Shown: positions 25,830 to 34,821 of the stretch, one piece after another
How the letters are laid out: each line of letters begins with the position of its first letter
How positions within the stretch are numbered: position 1 is the stretch's first letter
Source: a candidate division BRC1 bacterium ADurb.Bin183
Lineage (GTDB): Bacteria; Sumerlaeota; Sumerlaeia; MWCT01
DNA: 64,000 bases
Assembly: GCA_002070185.1 (NCBI GenBank)
Contig: MWCT01000011.1
Location: 1 to 64,000, forward strand
Direction of reading: 5' to 3'
Position numbers and translations under genes: made by a program
The notes under the pieces: model-generated
Told to the model about the DNA's origin: nothing
What the model saw: only the letters and a program-made list of their open reading frames with translations
Database searches by the model: none

Positions 25830-27023
25830 CTAAGCCATAGATTTCAGCGCCGCCTCAATGCGGTCGAGTCCTTTGACAATATCTTGCATGGACATGGCAT
25901 AGGAGAGCCGTTCGCAACGGTCGTCTCCAAAGGGTTTGCCCGGCACAACCGCAACTTTGAATTCCTCGAGAAGGACATTGGCGAGTTCCACCGAGCCATT
26001 CACCTGTTTGCCGGCAAGTTTTTTTCCGTAAAACGAGCTGACATCTGGGAAGACATAAAAGGCGCCTTTTGGCGCGGCGCATTTGACACCGGGGATGGAG
26101 TTCAATCGCTGCACCATGTATTTGCGGCGTTCATCAAACGCCTGCCGCATTTTTTCCACGCAGGTCTGGTCGCCGAGGATTGCATGGGCGCTTGCCCGCT
26201 GGGTGAACGATGTCGGGTTTGATGTGCTATGGTCTTGGAGACGATTCATGGCTCCGATGACATCGGCTGGACCGGCGGCATATCCGATGCGCCAGCCGGT
26301 CATTGAATATGTTTTTGAGACGCCGTTGACGATTATTGTGCGTTCTTTCAATTCAGGGCGCAGCGTCGGGAAACTGACAAATTTGACATCGTCATAAAGA
26401 AGGCATTCATAGATTTCATCGGAAATGATAGCGATGTTGGTTTTCAGGAGGATATCTGCCAACGCCTCCAGTTCCGTTTTGGTATAAACGGCGCCAGTTG
26501 GATTGGAAGGGCTGTTGAGGATGAAGATGGATGTACGCGGTGTGATGGCTTTTTCGAGTTGTTCTGGTTTTATCTTGAACTCGCTTTCAACACCGGTTTG
26601 AATATAAACAGGGTTGCCCCCCGCCGCCTTGACCTGTTCGGGATAGGTAAGCCAAAAGGGCGAGGGAATGATAACATCATCGCCATGGTCGCATAGAGCC
26701 ATGATGGCGGCATAAAGGGAGAACTTTGCGCCGGGGGAAACAAGAATCTGATTGGGCTGGTAATCGAGTCCATTATCGCGTTTAAATTTTTTGCATATGG
26801 CTTCTTTAAGCTCAGGAGTGCCGCCGGTCGGGGTATATTTAGTGACGCCGTTTTTGATATCTTCGATGGCGATTTCCTTGATGTGTTCGGGGGTATCAAA
26901 ATCGGGCTCGCCTGCGCCAAAACCGACCACATCCAAACCTTGTTTTTTCATCTGTTTGGCTTTGGCGGTGAGCGCAAGGGTCAAAGATTGCTCGATGTTA
27001 TGCACAGTTTTGGATATTTTCAT
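25830..27023 (-). CDS. aspC: Pyridoxal-phosphate aminotransferase, aspartate aminotransferase type
   Basis: A 397-residue class I/II aminotransferase. Typical elements are LDVVGFGAGEPDFDTPEHIK, TKYTPTGGTPELKEAIC, LVSPGAKFSLYAAIMAL, ILNSPSNPTGAVY, AIISDEIYE, the PLP lysine in SKTYSMTGWRIGYAAG, and a C-terminal GKPFGDDRCERLSYAMS. The reaction would be transfer between aspartate and 2-oxoglutarate, though related enzymes use other substrates. Two consecutive ATGs follow a GGAGGGG site; the second (27023) has the better seven-base spacing. The gene converges with rpoN, nine bases apart. Confidence 0.93.
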   Translation of the reverse strand: MKISKTVHNIEQSLTLALTAKAKQMKKQGLDVVGFGAGEPDFDTPEHIKEIAIEDIKNGVTKYTPTGGTPELKEAICKKFKRDNGLDYQPNQILVSPGAKFSLYAAIMALCDHGDDVIIPSPFWLTYPEQVKAAGGNPVYIQTGVESEFKIKPEQLEKAITPRTSIFILNSPSNPTGAVYTKTELEALADILLKTNIAIISDEIYECLLYDDVKFVSFPTLRPELKERTIIVNGVSKTYSMTGWRIGYAAGPADVIGAMNRLQDHSTSNPTSFTQRASAHAILGDQTCVEKMRQAFDERRKYMVQRLNSIPGVKCAAPKGAFYVFPDVSSFYGKKLAGKQVNGSVELANVLLEEFKVAVVPGKPFGDDRCERLSYAMSMQDIVKGLDRIEAALKSMA

Positions 27024-27211
27024 CATTTCCCCTCCGGTCAAAAATTTTTGATTTACCTTAATTAGGAAAAAGTCATTAATTGAGGGCGCAGAACGGCGTC
27101 AACATCGAAATTATAGTTAATAGCAACCACGAAGGGTCAAAGCGGTTCTTTCCCTTGATTTTGGATTTTAACCCCAATATAAAAAAAGCATATTAATTGG
27201 CGAAAGGAAAA

Positions 27212-28402
27212 ATGGTCATGCCGGAAATTCGAGCGATTCGTGAAAATGAAATAGAATGGGCGGCGGAGCTTTTCAATAATTCATTTCGGATTGGAATGGA
27301 TGTTGCGCGGGGATGGACAAACAACATGGCTCTTGATGAAACCATTGCAGTTGTCGAGCCGAACCGCGTGGCGAGTTTTGTCCGGATGAATAAATATCGC
27401 GTCCGAATCGGCGGGGGCGAGATGGCGATGGGCGGCATCGGCGGGGTTGCAACTTGGGCAGATTGTCAGGGCAAGGGATACGCCGGCAAACTCATGCGCG
27501 AGAGTGTGCGGCTCATGCGCGAACGCGGCGACGCCGTCTCTGCGCTTTATCCTTTTTCGCATCGTTATTACGGCAAGTTCGGCTGGGCTTCGATGGGCGA
27601 CCGCATCGTTTATAAGAACGCCATACAATCGGATATAATCTGCCATGAGGAGCGCGCGTTTGTCCGCTGGTGCCGCGGCGAGGAGGATATTGCGCGGCTC
27701 AATGATGCTTATATGGTTTATTCCTCCCGTTTTAATGGCATGGCTCTCCGCTCAAACGCAACATGGGCTGAGCGGCTCAAACAGCTCTCGGCAGAAAAAG
27801 GGCAGGCTTATTTGATTGAAAAAGACGGAGCATGTCTCGGTTATTTTTTCTGTGAGCATCTTCCGGCGCAACCGCGTGGATATGAATGCGTGGTGCGTGA
27901 TTTTGCCTGCAATTCTCAGGAAGCCTTCCGCGCCATGTTCGGCTTTCTATCCACTTTGCCGACCAATGTGGCAAAAATCTCCGTGAGCGCTCCGGCGTCT
28001 CTGCCGCTTTGGGATTATTACAAGGAGCCGTTCATTTTAATGAAGTGGGCACTCCCCTTTCAATACCGCGTTGTAGATGTGGAACGGGCAGTGGCGGCGC
28101 GGGGATTTCTTGTCGACGCAAAGGGAAAAATTGCCATCAAGATTGAAGATAGTTGCGGGGAATGGAACAATGGCGTTTGGGAAATCGAGGTTTCCGACGG
28201 AAAAGGCGAGGCGCGGTTAAACCAAAATGCAAAACCCGATGCGGAGATGAGCATCCAACAATTTTCCAAAATTTTCATGGGCGCACTTGATGCGCCCTTT
28301 TTGGCGCGCCAAGGTTTTATGCCCAACATTTTATCCGCAACCCTCGCAAAGATAAACGATATTTTTCGCGATTATCCCGTGCATCTCACGGATGCTTTTT
28401 AA
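27212..28402 (+). CDS. Eis-like GNAT acetyltransferase with SCP2-like C-terminus
   Basis: A protein of about 396 residues with Eis-family layout. The N-terminal GNAT domain starts IRAIRENEIEWAAELFNNSF and has the acetyl-CoA loop DCQGKGYAGKLMRESVRLMR followed by VSALYPFSHRYYGKFGWASM. A second divergent GNAT-like domain covers roughly residues 160-300, and the C-terminal 100 residues look like the sterol-carrier-like domain (GKIAIKIEDSCGEWN, EMSIQQFSKIFMGALD). The family acetylates amines in varied substrates; the target here is unknown. The start at 27212 follows AAAGGA. Its stop overlaps the next ATG by one base, coupling it to a pseudopilin gene. Confidence 0.85.
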   Translation: MVMPEIRAIRENEIEWAAELFNNSFRIGMDVARGWTNNMALDETIAVVEPNRVASFVRMNKYRVRIGGGEMAMGGIGGVATWADCQGKGYAGKLMRESVRLMRERGDAVSALYPFSHRYYGKFGWASMGDRIVYKNAIQSDIICHEERAFVRWCRGEEDIARLNDAYMVYSSRFNGMALRSNATWAERLKQLSAEKGQAYLIEKDGACLGYFFCEHLPAQPRGYECVVRDFACNSQEAFRAMFGFLSTLPTNVAKISVSAPASLPLWDYYKEPFILMKWALPFQYRVVDVERAVAARGFLVDAKGKIAIKIEDSCGEWNNGVWEIEVSDGKGEARLNQNAKPDAEMSIQQFSKIFMGALDAPFLARQGFMPNILSATLAKINDIFRDYPVHLTDAF

Positions 28403-29049
28403 TGACAGTTCCTACAAAATATTGGGCGTTTACTCTTATTGAGCTTTTGATTGTTGTTGCCATTATTGCCATTTTGGCGGCGATTGCGGTTCCCAATTTT
28501 ATGGAGGCTCAGACCCGCAGCAAAAGCAGCCGCGCCCGTGCGGATATGCGTTCCCTTGCAGTCGGGATCGAGTCTTATGCAACGGATAATAACGCCTTTC
28601 CGCCCGGATATAAGACCGCCCCACGCGATTGCTTGATTGCGCTTACCACACCCATTCCTTATATCGGCAATGCTTATCCGCTTGATCCGTTTCGTCCGCT
28701 CTCCTTTCAACCATCCAAATCAAGTTATACTTACGAATTGATGAACGTGAATAATAAAATCATCGAAAAAGGGGGCGGGGCGTTCAGTGTGGATCCGGCA
28801 AATCCCGGCGATGAGCCGTTCAAGGGTATTTGGTGGTGGCTGGCAAGTCGAGGACCCAATAACACATTTGGGTTGAAACCCGGCGAGCCTGAATATAATC
28901 TCAAACAATCTTTTTTCGAAGCGGAAAATAATTCGGAGGCATTGATAAACTCCATCTATGATCCGACCAATGGCTCGCAGAGTTCAGGCAATCTTTATCG
29001 GGTTGGAGGCGCAGCTTCTGCTGTTTATTCGACTCTGCTCAATAGATAG
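28402..29049 (+). CDS. Type II secretion/type IV pilin-like pseudopilin
   Basis: A 215-residue protein with a class III prepilin leader (MTVPTKYWA|FTLIELLIVV) and a long N-terminal helix ending AVPNFMEAQTRSKSSRARAD. The processing site again has Ala in place of Gly. The globular part is rich in Gly, Pro, Asn and aromatic residues (NNAFPPGYKTAP, IWWWLASRGPNN) and ends with GGAASAVYSTLLNR. It starts within the stop codon of the acetyltransferase gene (TAATG), so translation is coupled. It resembles the pseudopilin at 19758-20432 in its N-terminus only. No secretion or pilus operon is adjacent. Confidence 0.87.
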   Translation: MTVPTKYWAFTLIELLIVVAIIAILAAIAVPNFMEAQTRSKSSRARADMRSLAVGIESYATDNNAFPPGYKTAPRDCLIALTTPIPYIGNAYPLDPFRPLSFQPSKSSYTYELMNVNNKIIEKGGGAFSVDPANPGDEPFKGIWWWLASRGPNNTFGLKPGEPEYNLKQSFFEAENNSEALINSIYDPTNGSQSSGNLYRVGGAASAVYSTLLNR

Positions 29050-29057
29050 ATATACAA

Positions 29058-29477
29058 TTATTGGGGGACATTTTTTCTAATCCAAAACACGCGATATTGT
29101 GGCATCTTTGATGGAAGATACGGATGGAGCAGGTCTTCATATTTCACGTTTGGATATTTTTTTCTCAGGGATAAATCTATATTTTTAAAATCTGTCAAAT
29201 TCACAACATAAGCCGTGTCCTTGTCGGCGGCGGGCGGCGGGATTTCATTTCCGTCGGTTAAAATTCGGAATCGAAATCCGGTATAAAAGAGGTCAACATA
29301 CGCCGAGCCAAATTGGTCATACGGTCCGCGAGTGAATAACACATAATAACCATCGCGAGGAAATTCGCGAAGAAAATTCATCAAATTAAGCGGCGCCATG
29401 CCATAAACTGGATTTTTATTCACGTCCATAAAGTCGCCATAGTAATGGCGGGCCCCTTCCAAAGGCAGCCGCCGCAA
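29058..29477 (-). pseudogene. C-terminal part of the frameshifted GT39-type glycosyltransferase
   Basis: The 139 codons encode what looks like the periplasmic tail of the glycosyltransferase immediately upstream. It includes ARHYYGDFMDVNKN, FPRDGYYVLFTRGP and a final PQYRVFWIRKN. There is no plausible start or ribosome binding site at its 5' end, and its frame overlaps the end of the 29420-31048 reading frame by about 55 bases. Adding one G to the GGGG run at 29453-29456 (minus strand) would join the frames as LWKGARHYYGDFMDV. So this is either a true frameshift mutation or a sequencing/assembly error. Confidence 0.75.
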
Positions 29478-31048
29478 CGAGCGATTTCTTTAACGAGAAA
29501 CGCCAGCGCCCAGCCGGAGAGCATATATCCAGCCGCCAACGCAATCAGAATGCGCGGCGCATTGGGGGGATCGCGCGTCAGAAAACTTCCCAACAATATG
29601 GTCATGAACCAGCACAGAAAAAGGGTTGCAAAAATCCTTTGACGTCTCCAAAAACATGGTGCGCCCAAAAGTCCCAGCAAAAAAAGGGCGAGCGTATCCC
29701 TGTCAATAATCGGCATGCCGGTAGATTTGAAATCGCTCCAGAAATTGCTGTGATGCCATAGCAGGACGCCGCCAGTTGCGTGCCACGCATGTCGAAGCAG
29801 CATCGTTGAGGTCTTTGTTGTTTTGTAATGACTATATCCCCATTTAATATTATCCGGCGAAAATATAAATATCTGATTCGTGTGCCAGTTAGTTTTGGAA
29901 TGATATTTGTTGGTTATTATATTGGGGGATGATGAGACAATATAGCCCGCAACAACAGTTGCCCAAATCCGCCAGCTCTTCAGAGTTCGGCGAGGCGCGC
30001 GAATCAACTCCGATAAAAAGACGGCGCATACTATCGGAAATATTGTAAGCGCGCCATAGTATGCATAAAAACTCAGCCCAGCGGCGGCGCCCGCGAGAAA
30101 CCCCATGGACATTCGTTTGCTTCTCAGCGCTGCCAGCAATGCTGCAAGGACAAACGTCATAAGAAAAACTGCATCAAGATTTGTCAACCCTGACCGAGCA
30201 AAAATAAAAAACATGTGGCTTGTTCCGAATAAAAACACCGCCAGCCAAGCGGCAAGCCGTCCCAGATACGCCCGCATGAAAAGAAATAGGAGCATGAGCG
30301 TCGCCATTCCAACAATAACGGATAAGAATCGCGAACCAAAATATGGACGGTCATGAAAATAATTATAGAACCAGTATCGGGGCACACAGCTTAAAAAAGG
30401 ATGGTAAATATTTAACCAAGGAGAGGATTTAGACTCAGGCGGATAAGGTGCACAAACCTTTCGTCCATAAATGACGATGGTGGCTTCGTCCCCTTTGAAA
30501 TAACCCGGCAAGGTATCGAGTCTGATGCACAACGAGCCGCCCCATAGTAATAAAATAATCAAGAGCCACGTCCCATCGCCGCCAAAGTTTTTGTTAAAAA
30601 GATCCCCGCCAAAGATTTTAAAATCCTTAAGCCAGCTGCGCCTGCGCGGCTCCCAGCTTTTTAGCCCCGCAGTAAAAAAGAATAACGAGGCAAAAAGCGC
30701 AAACGGTCCATCCAATCCGACGGGTTTTTTAATTGAATCATAAACAAGATACGCAAAAAATATAAACCCGATTACAAGAAATACCAAACCTTTTATTCCT
30801 ATTTTGAATTTTCTCGATGGGATGTTTTGGGGCTGCGTTTCATCAAAACGGATTGCTTTTTGCGGCGCAAAACAACCGAGAACAAATAAAGTCAAGCTCA
30901 CAAGCAATATGATTAAAGCAATCGGGTTGGATTTTATAAATTCACCAAACGGTTGATACAAATTGGAATCCAAAAGGCGGCAGGCAATCATGCACCCTAC
31001 AGCCCCGAAAAAAAGAAGCATAAACGCTCGGCATTTTCTGAAATTCAT
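29420..31048 (-). CDS. GT39-type membrane glycosyltransferase, N-terminal part (frameshifted)
   Basis: A protein of about 542 residues as read, with many hydrophobic segments. The first periplasmic loop carries the acidic GT39/ArnT-like motif LDTLPGYFKGDEATIVIYGR. Later come VFLFGTSHMFFIFARSGLTN (positions typical of dolichyl-P-mannose-type transferases) and a run of C-terminal membrane helices. Such enzymes move sugars from polyprenyl phosphate to lipid or protein at the outer face of the membrane. The frame ends abruptly at ITMATLWT; the expected C-terminal domain lies in another frame at 29058-29477. The ATG at 31048 is preferred over upstream TTG, though no ribosome binding site is visible. 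Confidence 0.75.
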   Translation of the reverse strand: MNFRKCRAFMLLFFGAVGCMIACRLLDSNLYQPFGEFIKSNPIALIILLVSLTLFVLGCFAPQKAIRFDETQPQNIPSRKFKIGIKGLVFLVIGFIFFAYLVYDSIKKPVGLDGPFALFASLFFFTAGLKSWEPRRRSWLKDFKIFGGDLFNKNFGGDGTWLLIILLLWGGSLCIRLDTLPGYFKGDEATIVIYGRKVCAPYPPESKSSPWLNIYHPFLSCVPRYWFYNYFHDRPYFGSRFLSVIVGMATLMLLFLFMRAYLGRLAAWLAVFLFGTSHMFFIFARSGLTNLDAVFLMTFVLAALLAALRSKRMSMGFLAGAAAGLSFYAYYGALTIFPIVCAVFLSELIRAPRRTLKSWRIWATVVAGYIVSSSPNIITNKYHSKTNWHTNQIFIFSPDNIKWGYSHYKTTKTSTMLLRHAWHATGGVLLWHHSNFWSDFKSTGMPIIDRDTLALFLLGLLGAPCFWRRQRIFATLFLCWFMTILLGSFLTRDPPNAPRILIALAAGYMLSGWALAFLVKEIARCGGCLWKGPAITMATLWT

Positions 31049-31117
31049 GGGTTGACTTTGTTGAACACTGTTAATCAAAAATCAAGATTAATATCGCATG
31101 GGAAGGGGTTAAAAATT

Positions 31118-31762
31118 ATGATGCCGGATAAAATCGCCATTCGCGCGCGAGAAATTGACAACCGCCTTTCTCAATTATATCCCAAGGCGAAAACCGCGCT
31201 CCTTTTCTCAAATCCATTGGAACTGCTTGTCGCCACGATTCTTTCTGCACAATGCACGGATGAACGAGTGAATCAGGTAACGCGCTCCTTATTCAAGAAA
31301 TATAAAAACGCGGCAGATTACGCCGAAGCGTCTCAAAGCGAACTTGAAGCCGATATTTATTCGACGGGATTTTTTCGTAATAAAGCAAAAAGCATAAAAG
31401 GATGCTGCGATACAATTATCTCAACATTCGGGGGGAAGATGCCGGACAATCTTGATGATATGCTGAAGCTGCCCGGCGTTGGACGTAAAACCGCAAATCT
31501 TGTCCTTGGCGCTGTATACGGAATCCCCGGCATTGTGGCGGACACGCATTTCATCCGCCTCAGCCAGCGGCTTGGACTGACAAAAAATACGGATCCTGTT
31601 AAGATTGAATTTGATGTCCAGCCTTTGATTCCGCAAAAACGTTGGAGCCCATTCTCCCTTGAATTAACTCTTCACGGACGCGCCATCTGCCATGCCCGCA
31701 AACCGAAATGCTCCAAATGCGTTTTGCTTGATTTGTGTCCTTTTTCCGCAAAAAGCATTTAA
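31118..31762 (+). CDS. nth: Endonuclease III (DNA glycosylase/AP lyase)
   Basis: A 214-residue protein of normal Nth length. It has the helix-hairpin-helix LPGVGRKTANLVLG with the catalytic Lys just before the VADTHFIRLSQRLGL segment that holds the catalytic Asp. The C-terminal iron-sulfur cluster is C-x6-C-x2-C-x5-C (CHARKPKCSKCVLLDLC). It removes oxidised pyrimidines from DNA. The start at 31118 is chosen because GGAAGGGG lies nine bases upstream. It is divergent from the GT39 gene, and its stop codon shares a TTAA with the stop of the convergent DegT-type gene. Confidence 0.96.
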   Translation: MMPDKIAIRAREIDNRLSQLYPKAKTALLFSNPLELLVATILSAQCTDERVNQVTRSLFKKYKNAADYAEASQSELEADIYSTGFFRNKAKSIKGCCDTIISTFGGKMPDNLDDMLKLPGVGRKTANLVLGAVYGIPGIVADTHFIRLSQRLGLTKNTDPVKIEFDVQPLIPQKRWSPFSLELTLHGRAICHARKPKCSKCVLLDLCPFSAKSI

Positions 31763-32949
31763 GGAACAGATTTGAAAAGCGCGTCAATAATGTAGTCCAT
31801 ATCCTGTTTCGTCAGTTTTGTATGCAGGGGTAATGTGATTTCGCGTTCGGCATATTCGACTGTTTTAGGAAGGCTAAGTCCCGCTTTTGGATATTTTTTT
31901 TGATAATATGACATCGTATGCACAGGTCTGTAATGATGGGATGTTTGTATTCCCGCATCGTTTAGCGAGGCAACAACCCGCAACCTTGTTGCATTGTCTG
32001 CCGCGAGAATCGGCAAAATATGATAGGATGGGTCCCCCCAACTTTGAAGTCCCTTAAAAGGCAATACAAAGTTTTTTGCATCGTGGAGCTTTGTGTAAAC
32101 ATATTTAAATAATTTCTCTCGGATTTTATTTATGCGCGCCAATTTTTTCAACTGTTCGATGCCAAGCGCGGCGGCGATCTCTGTCGGACGATAATTGAAT
32201 CCAGGCTCGGAAAGGTTGTATAAAGATTCATAATCCTTATTGCCCGATTTGTGCCGCTCCCAAGTTTGCCGCGTTAAACCATGGCTTCGAAGGAGAATGA
32301 GGCGTTTGTAGAGAGATTCATCTTTCGTGGCAATAATGCCGCCCTCGCCGGTGGCTATATTTTTATTGGAAAAAAGGCTGAAGCATCCGGCGTCTCCGAG
32401 GATCCCAAGCGGTTTACCCGATTGGTCGCGGGCGCCTGCCGCATGGGCGGCATCTTCAACAATGTATAACGGGCGTTTTTCACCTGCTCGATGCCGGCGT
32501 TTGCGTTCTTTCTCAACAATCTCGCAAAGTTTTTTCATATTAACCGCGAAACCGGCATAATGAACAGGCATGACAATGCGCGTGCGGGGCGTGATTTTTC
32601 TTGCGACATCTTTGGGAGAAAGGAGCGGGACTTCCACATCCTCAATATCCGCAAAAACACATTGCGCCCCGCATTGAACCGCCACATTAGCCGTTGCGGC
32701 AAAGGTAAGCGAGGGCAGGATCATCTCATCGCCTTTGCCCAGTCCCAGCGCATAAACCGCCAGATGCAACGCCGTTGTGCCGCTGGAAACAAATAGAGCG
32801 TGTGCCCCGTCAATTTTTTTTGAGAACGCCTTTTCAAACTGAGCCGTGCGCGGTCCCATTGTCAACCAACGTTCGCGAAGAACCGCCACAACCGCCCGTT
32901 CTTCCTCAATCCCATATTCCATATCGGATAAAAATATTTTTCGGTTCAT
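31759..32949 (-). CDS. DegT/DnrJ/EryC1/StrS-family sugar aminotransferase
   Basis: A 396-residue PLP enzyme of the family that aminates nucleotide-linked keto sugars. Visible elements are RWLTMGPRTAQFEKAFSKKI, LFVSSGTTALHLAVYALG, DEMILPSLTFAATANV, MPVHYAGFAVNM, IVEDAAHAAGA, the PLP lysine segment CFSLFSNKNIATGEGG and FNYRPTEIAAALG. It is the last of four overlapping genes (SHOCT-like membrane protein, polysaccharide deacetylase, GT4, DegT), with an ATGA overlap to the GT4 gene. The context points to surface glycan synthesis. The exact sugar substrate is unknown. Confidence 0.93.
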   Translation of the reverse strand: MNRKIFLSDMEYGIEEERAVVAVLRERWLTMGPRTAQFEKAFSKKIDGAHALFVSSGTTALHLAVYALGLGKGDEMILPSLTFAATANVAVQCGAQCVFADIEDVEVPLLSPKDVARKITPRTRIVMPVHYAGFAVNMKKLCEIVEKERKRRHRAGEKRPLYIVEDAAHAAGARDQSGKPLGILGDAGCFSLFSNKNIATGEGGIIATKDESLYKRLILLRSHGLTRQTWERHKSGNKDYESLYNLSEPGFNYRPTEIAAALGIEQLKKLARINKIREKLFKYVYTKLHDAKNFVLPFKGLQSWGDPSYHILPILAADNATRLRVVASLNDAGIQTSHHYRPVHTMSYYQKKYPKAGLSLPKTVEYAEREITLPLHTKLTKQDMDYIIDALFKSVP

Positions 32950-34070
32950 AACCCCTTCCTTTGACGCGTTTTTGTGAGGGCGATATACAATTCTTCATTC
33001 TTATCGCCCAAGGCTTGTTCGGAAAAATTATTGCGGACATGTTCCCGCAGAGCCTCGCCATATTGACGAGCAATATCGCGATTTTGATAAAAAAATAATA
33101 TCGCTTCCGCGAGGGCGTCTATATCTGCGGGCGAAACGAGTTTTCCAGTTTTGCCGTCCGTTATGATATCCGGGATGCCGCCGACATTCGAGGCTATTAT
33201 CGGGAGCCCCGCCGCCCCCGCCTCAAGCGCCGCCGTTCCCAAGCCTTCGGATAATGATGGCAGGATAAACAAATCTAAAGCGGCGAGAATGTCGGGGATG
33301 TCCTTGCGAAATCCCGTGATGATGATTTTATCAGCTATGCCAAGATTTTCTGCAAGCTCATGCAGTTCGCGAAAGAGCGTCCCATCGCCGCAAACAAATA
33401 TTGAAAAATCCCCAATCAGGTTTTTAATTTTTGCCGCCGCTTTAAAAAGATATAAATGCCCCTTTTCTGAACGCAGCCTGCCAATGATGCCCGCCACAAA
33501 ACGATTGCGCAGATTAAACTCTTTTCGAATTTTCGCCCCGTCGCCGTTTCCATAATAATCGGCGTTCACCGCGCTATGAATGAGGACGAGATTTTCCTTT
33601 TTCAAATATGACTTCGAGGCGCAATATTCGACAATCGCACGGGAAATACATACAATTTTATCGGTTGCTTTGCCATATAGCCAACGGTTGAAAATATGAT
33701 TTTTTACGGGGAATATATTATGCTTTGTCCGCACCAAATACGGGCGTGTTTTGAGTTCCGATAAAGCCAGCGCGATTGCCCATGAATCCTGAGAACCATG
33801 CGTATGAATGATATCGAAGGATTCTTTTTTAATCAACGCGCGCAGATTTAAAACATCTCTGATTATCTGAAAGGGACGGAATCCCCGCGCAAATAAAGCA
33901 TCTTCATAAATGCGAATTTGCGCTTCTTTGGCTCGGCGGCTCAACTCGCTTTGAGGAGGAATGGCGATTGTGACATCATGCCCTTTGCGCGCCAGCTCCC
34001 GGCAAACAATAAGAATTCTGTTGGATTGCCCGCCCCATCCTTTATGAAAATTGGTATGCAGTATTTTCAT
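32946..34070 (-). CDS. Glycosyltransferase family 4
   Basis: A protein of about 374 residues with the GT-B fold of GT4 enzymes. The N-terminus MKILHTNFHKGWGGQSNRIL is the acceptor-binding start, and the C-terminal half has GIIGRLRSEKGHLYLFKAA and the nucleotide-sugar motif PSLSEGLGTAALEAGAAGLP (EX7E type). The ATG at 34070 lies one base after the deacetylase stop codon, with GGAGG at the end of that gene, so the genes are coupled. A role in building a surface polysaccharide or LPS-like glycan is inferred. Confidence 0.92.
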   Translation of the reverse strand: MKILHTNFHKGWGGQSNRILIVCRELARKGHDVTIAIPPQSELSRRAKEAQIRIYEDALFARGFRPFQIIRDVLNLRALIKKESFDIIHTHGSQDSWAIALALSELKTRPYLVRTKHNIFPVKNHIFNRWLYGKATDKIVCISRAIVEYCASKSYLKKENLVLIHSAVNADYYGNGDGAKIRKEFNLRNRFVAGIIGRLRSEKGHLYLFKAAAKIKNLIGDFSIFVCGDGTLFRELHELAENLGIADKIIITGFRKDIPDILAALDLFILPSLSEGLGTAALEAGAAGLPIIASNVGGIPDIITDGKTGKLVSPADIDALAEAILFFYQNRDIARQYGEALREHVRNNFSEQALGDKNEELYIALTKTRQRKGL

Positions 34071-34071
34071 A

Positions 34072-34821
34072 TCAAATGTATTTCCTCCAGCGTTTTCGAT
34101 TTTTAAAATAATGGAGGAAATGATAAAACGCCGAAAAATAATACTCAAATTTAAAAAGGGATATATTGGGCATCACCATTATACGCGGCAGATGATAGAT
34201 TTGTTCCTTAAAAATGCGGTTATCTCTTATTACGGATACCGCCCCGATGAAACCCGCCTGCCGGACAGATTCTTCAATCTGCGGATTAAAACTCCCGAAT
34301 GGGTAGCAAAACCAATTAACAGGTTTTTGAAGAATGGATTCCAGTTCATGTTTGGATGATGCAATCTCTTTCATGGCGTCGTTGATTGGCAGACGCCCTA
34401 GTTTGGTGTGCGTTCGAGAATGGGAGCCAATCGCAATATTTTGTTTTGCCATTGTCTGTAGTTGCGCTGCGGAAAGGTAACGCTCCGACTCTTTATCGTT
34501 TTGCTCTGAGCCGCCAAGCCTAACACAACTTGAGACCATAAATATTGTGGCGGGGAATCCATGTCTCAATAAAATGGGAAAAGCATTTGTAAAATTATCT
34601 TCAAATCCGTCATCGAATGTGATGGCAACCGACTTTTGCGGAAGCGGTTCGCCAGCCATCAAAGCGGAATGAATTTGATCAAGCGAAACAACTCGAAACC
34701 CTTTTTGAGAAAAAAAAGACATCTGCGCAGAAAATTCTCTCGGAGAAACGAAAAGATTTTTTTTCGGATGGTGTTCAGGCGGATTCGCCACGTGATGATA
34801 TGTCAGAATGGCGGCATTCAT
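34072..34821 (-). CDS. Polysaccharide deacetylase (NodB domain, CE4)
   Basis: A 249-residue protein with the carbohydrate esterase 4 fold. AILTYHHVANPP opens the domain; motif 1 is AITFDDGFEDNF (metal and catalytic Asp) and motif 2 is SHSRTH (metal His pair). Later comes FCYPFGSFNPQIEESVRQAG. Such enzymes remove N-acetyl groups from glycans, for example in polysaccharides or lipid-linked sugars. No signal peptide is evident. The start codon overlaps the stop of the SHOCT-like gene (ATGA), and the next gene begins one base after its stop. Confidence 0.9.
   Translation of the reverse strand: MNAAILTYHHVANPPEHHPKKNLFVSPREFSAQMSFFSQKGFRVVSLDQIHSALMAGEPLPQKSVAITFDDGFEDNFTNAFPILLRHGFPATIFMVSSCVRLGGSEQNDKESERYLSAAQLQTMAKQNIAIGSHSRTHTKLGRLPINDAMKEIASSKHELESILQKPVNWFCYPFGSFNPQIEESVRQAGFIGAVSVIRDNRIFKEQIYHLPRIMVMPNISLFKFEYYFSAFYHFLHYFKNRKRWRKYI

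Noticed and set aside
29420..29477. Programmed -1 frameshift in the GT39 gene
   Set aside because: The local TGG AAG GGG CCC does not match the X-XXY-YYZ slippery consensus, and no stimulating stem was evident. A deletion or assembly error is simpler.
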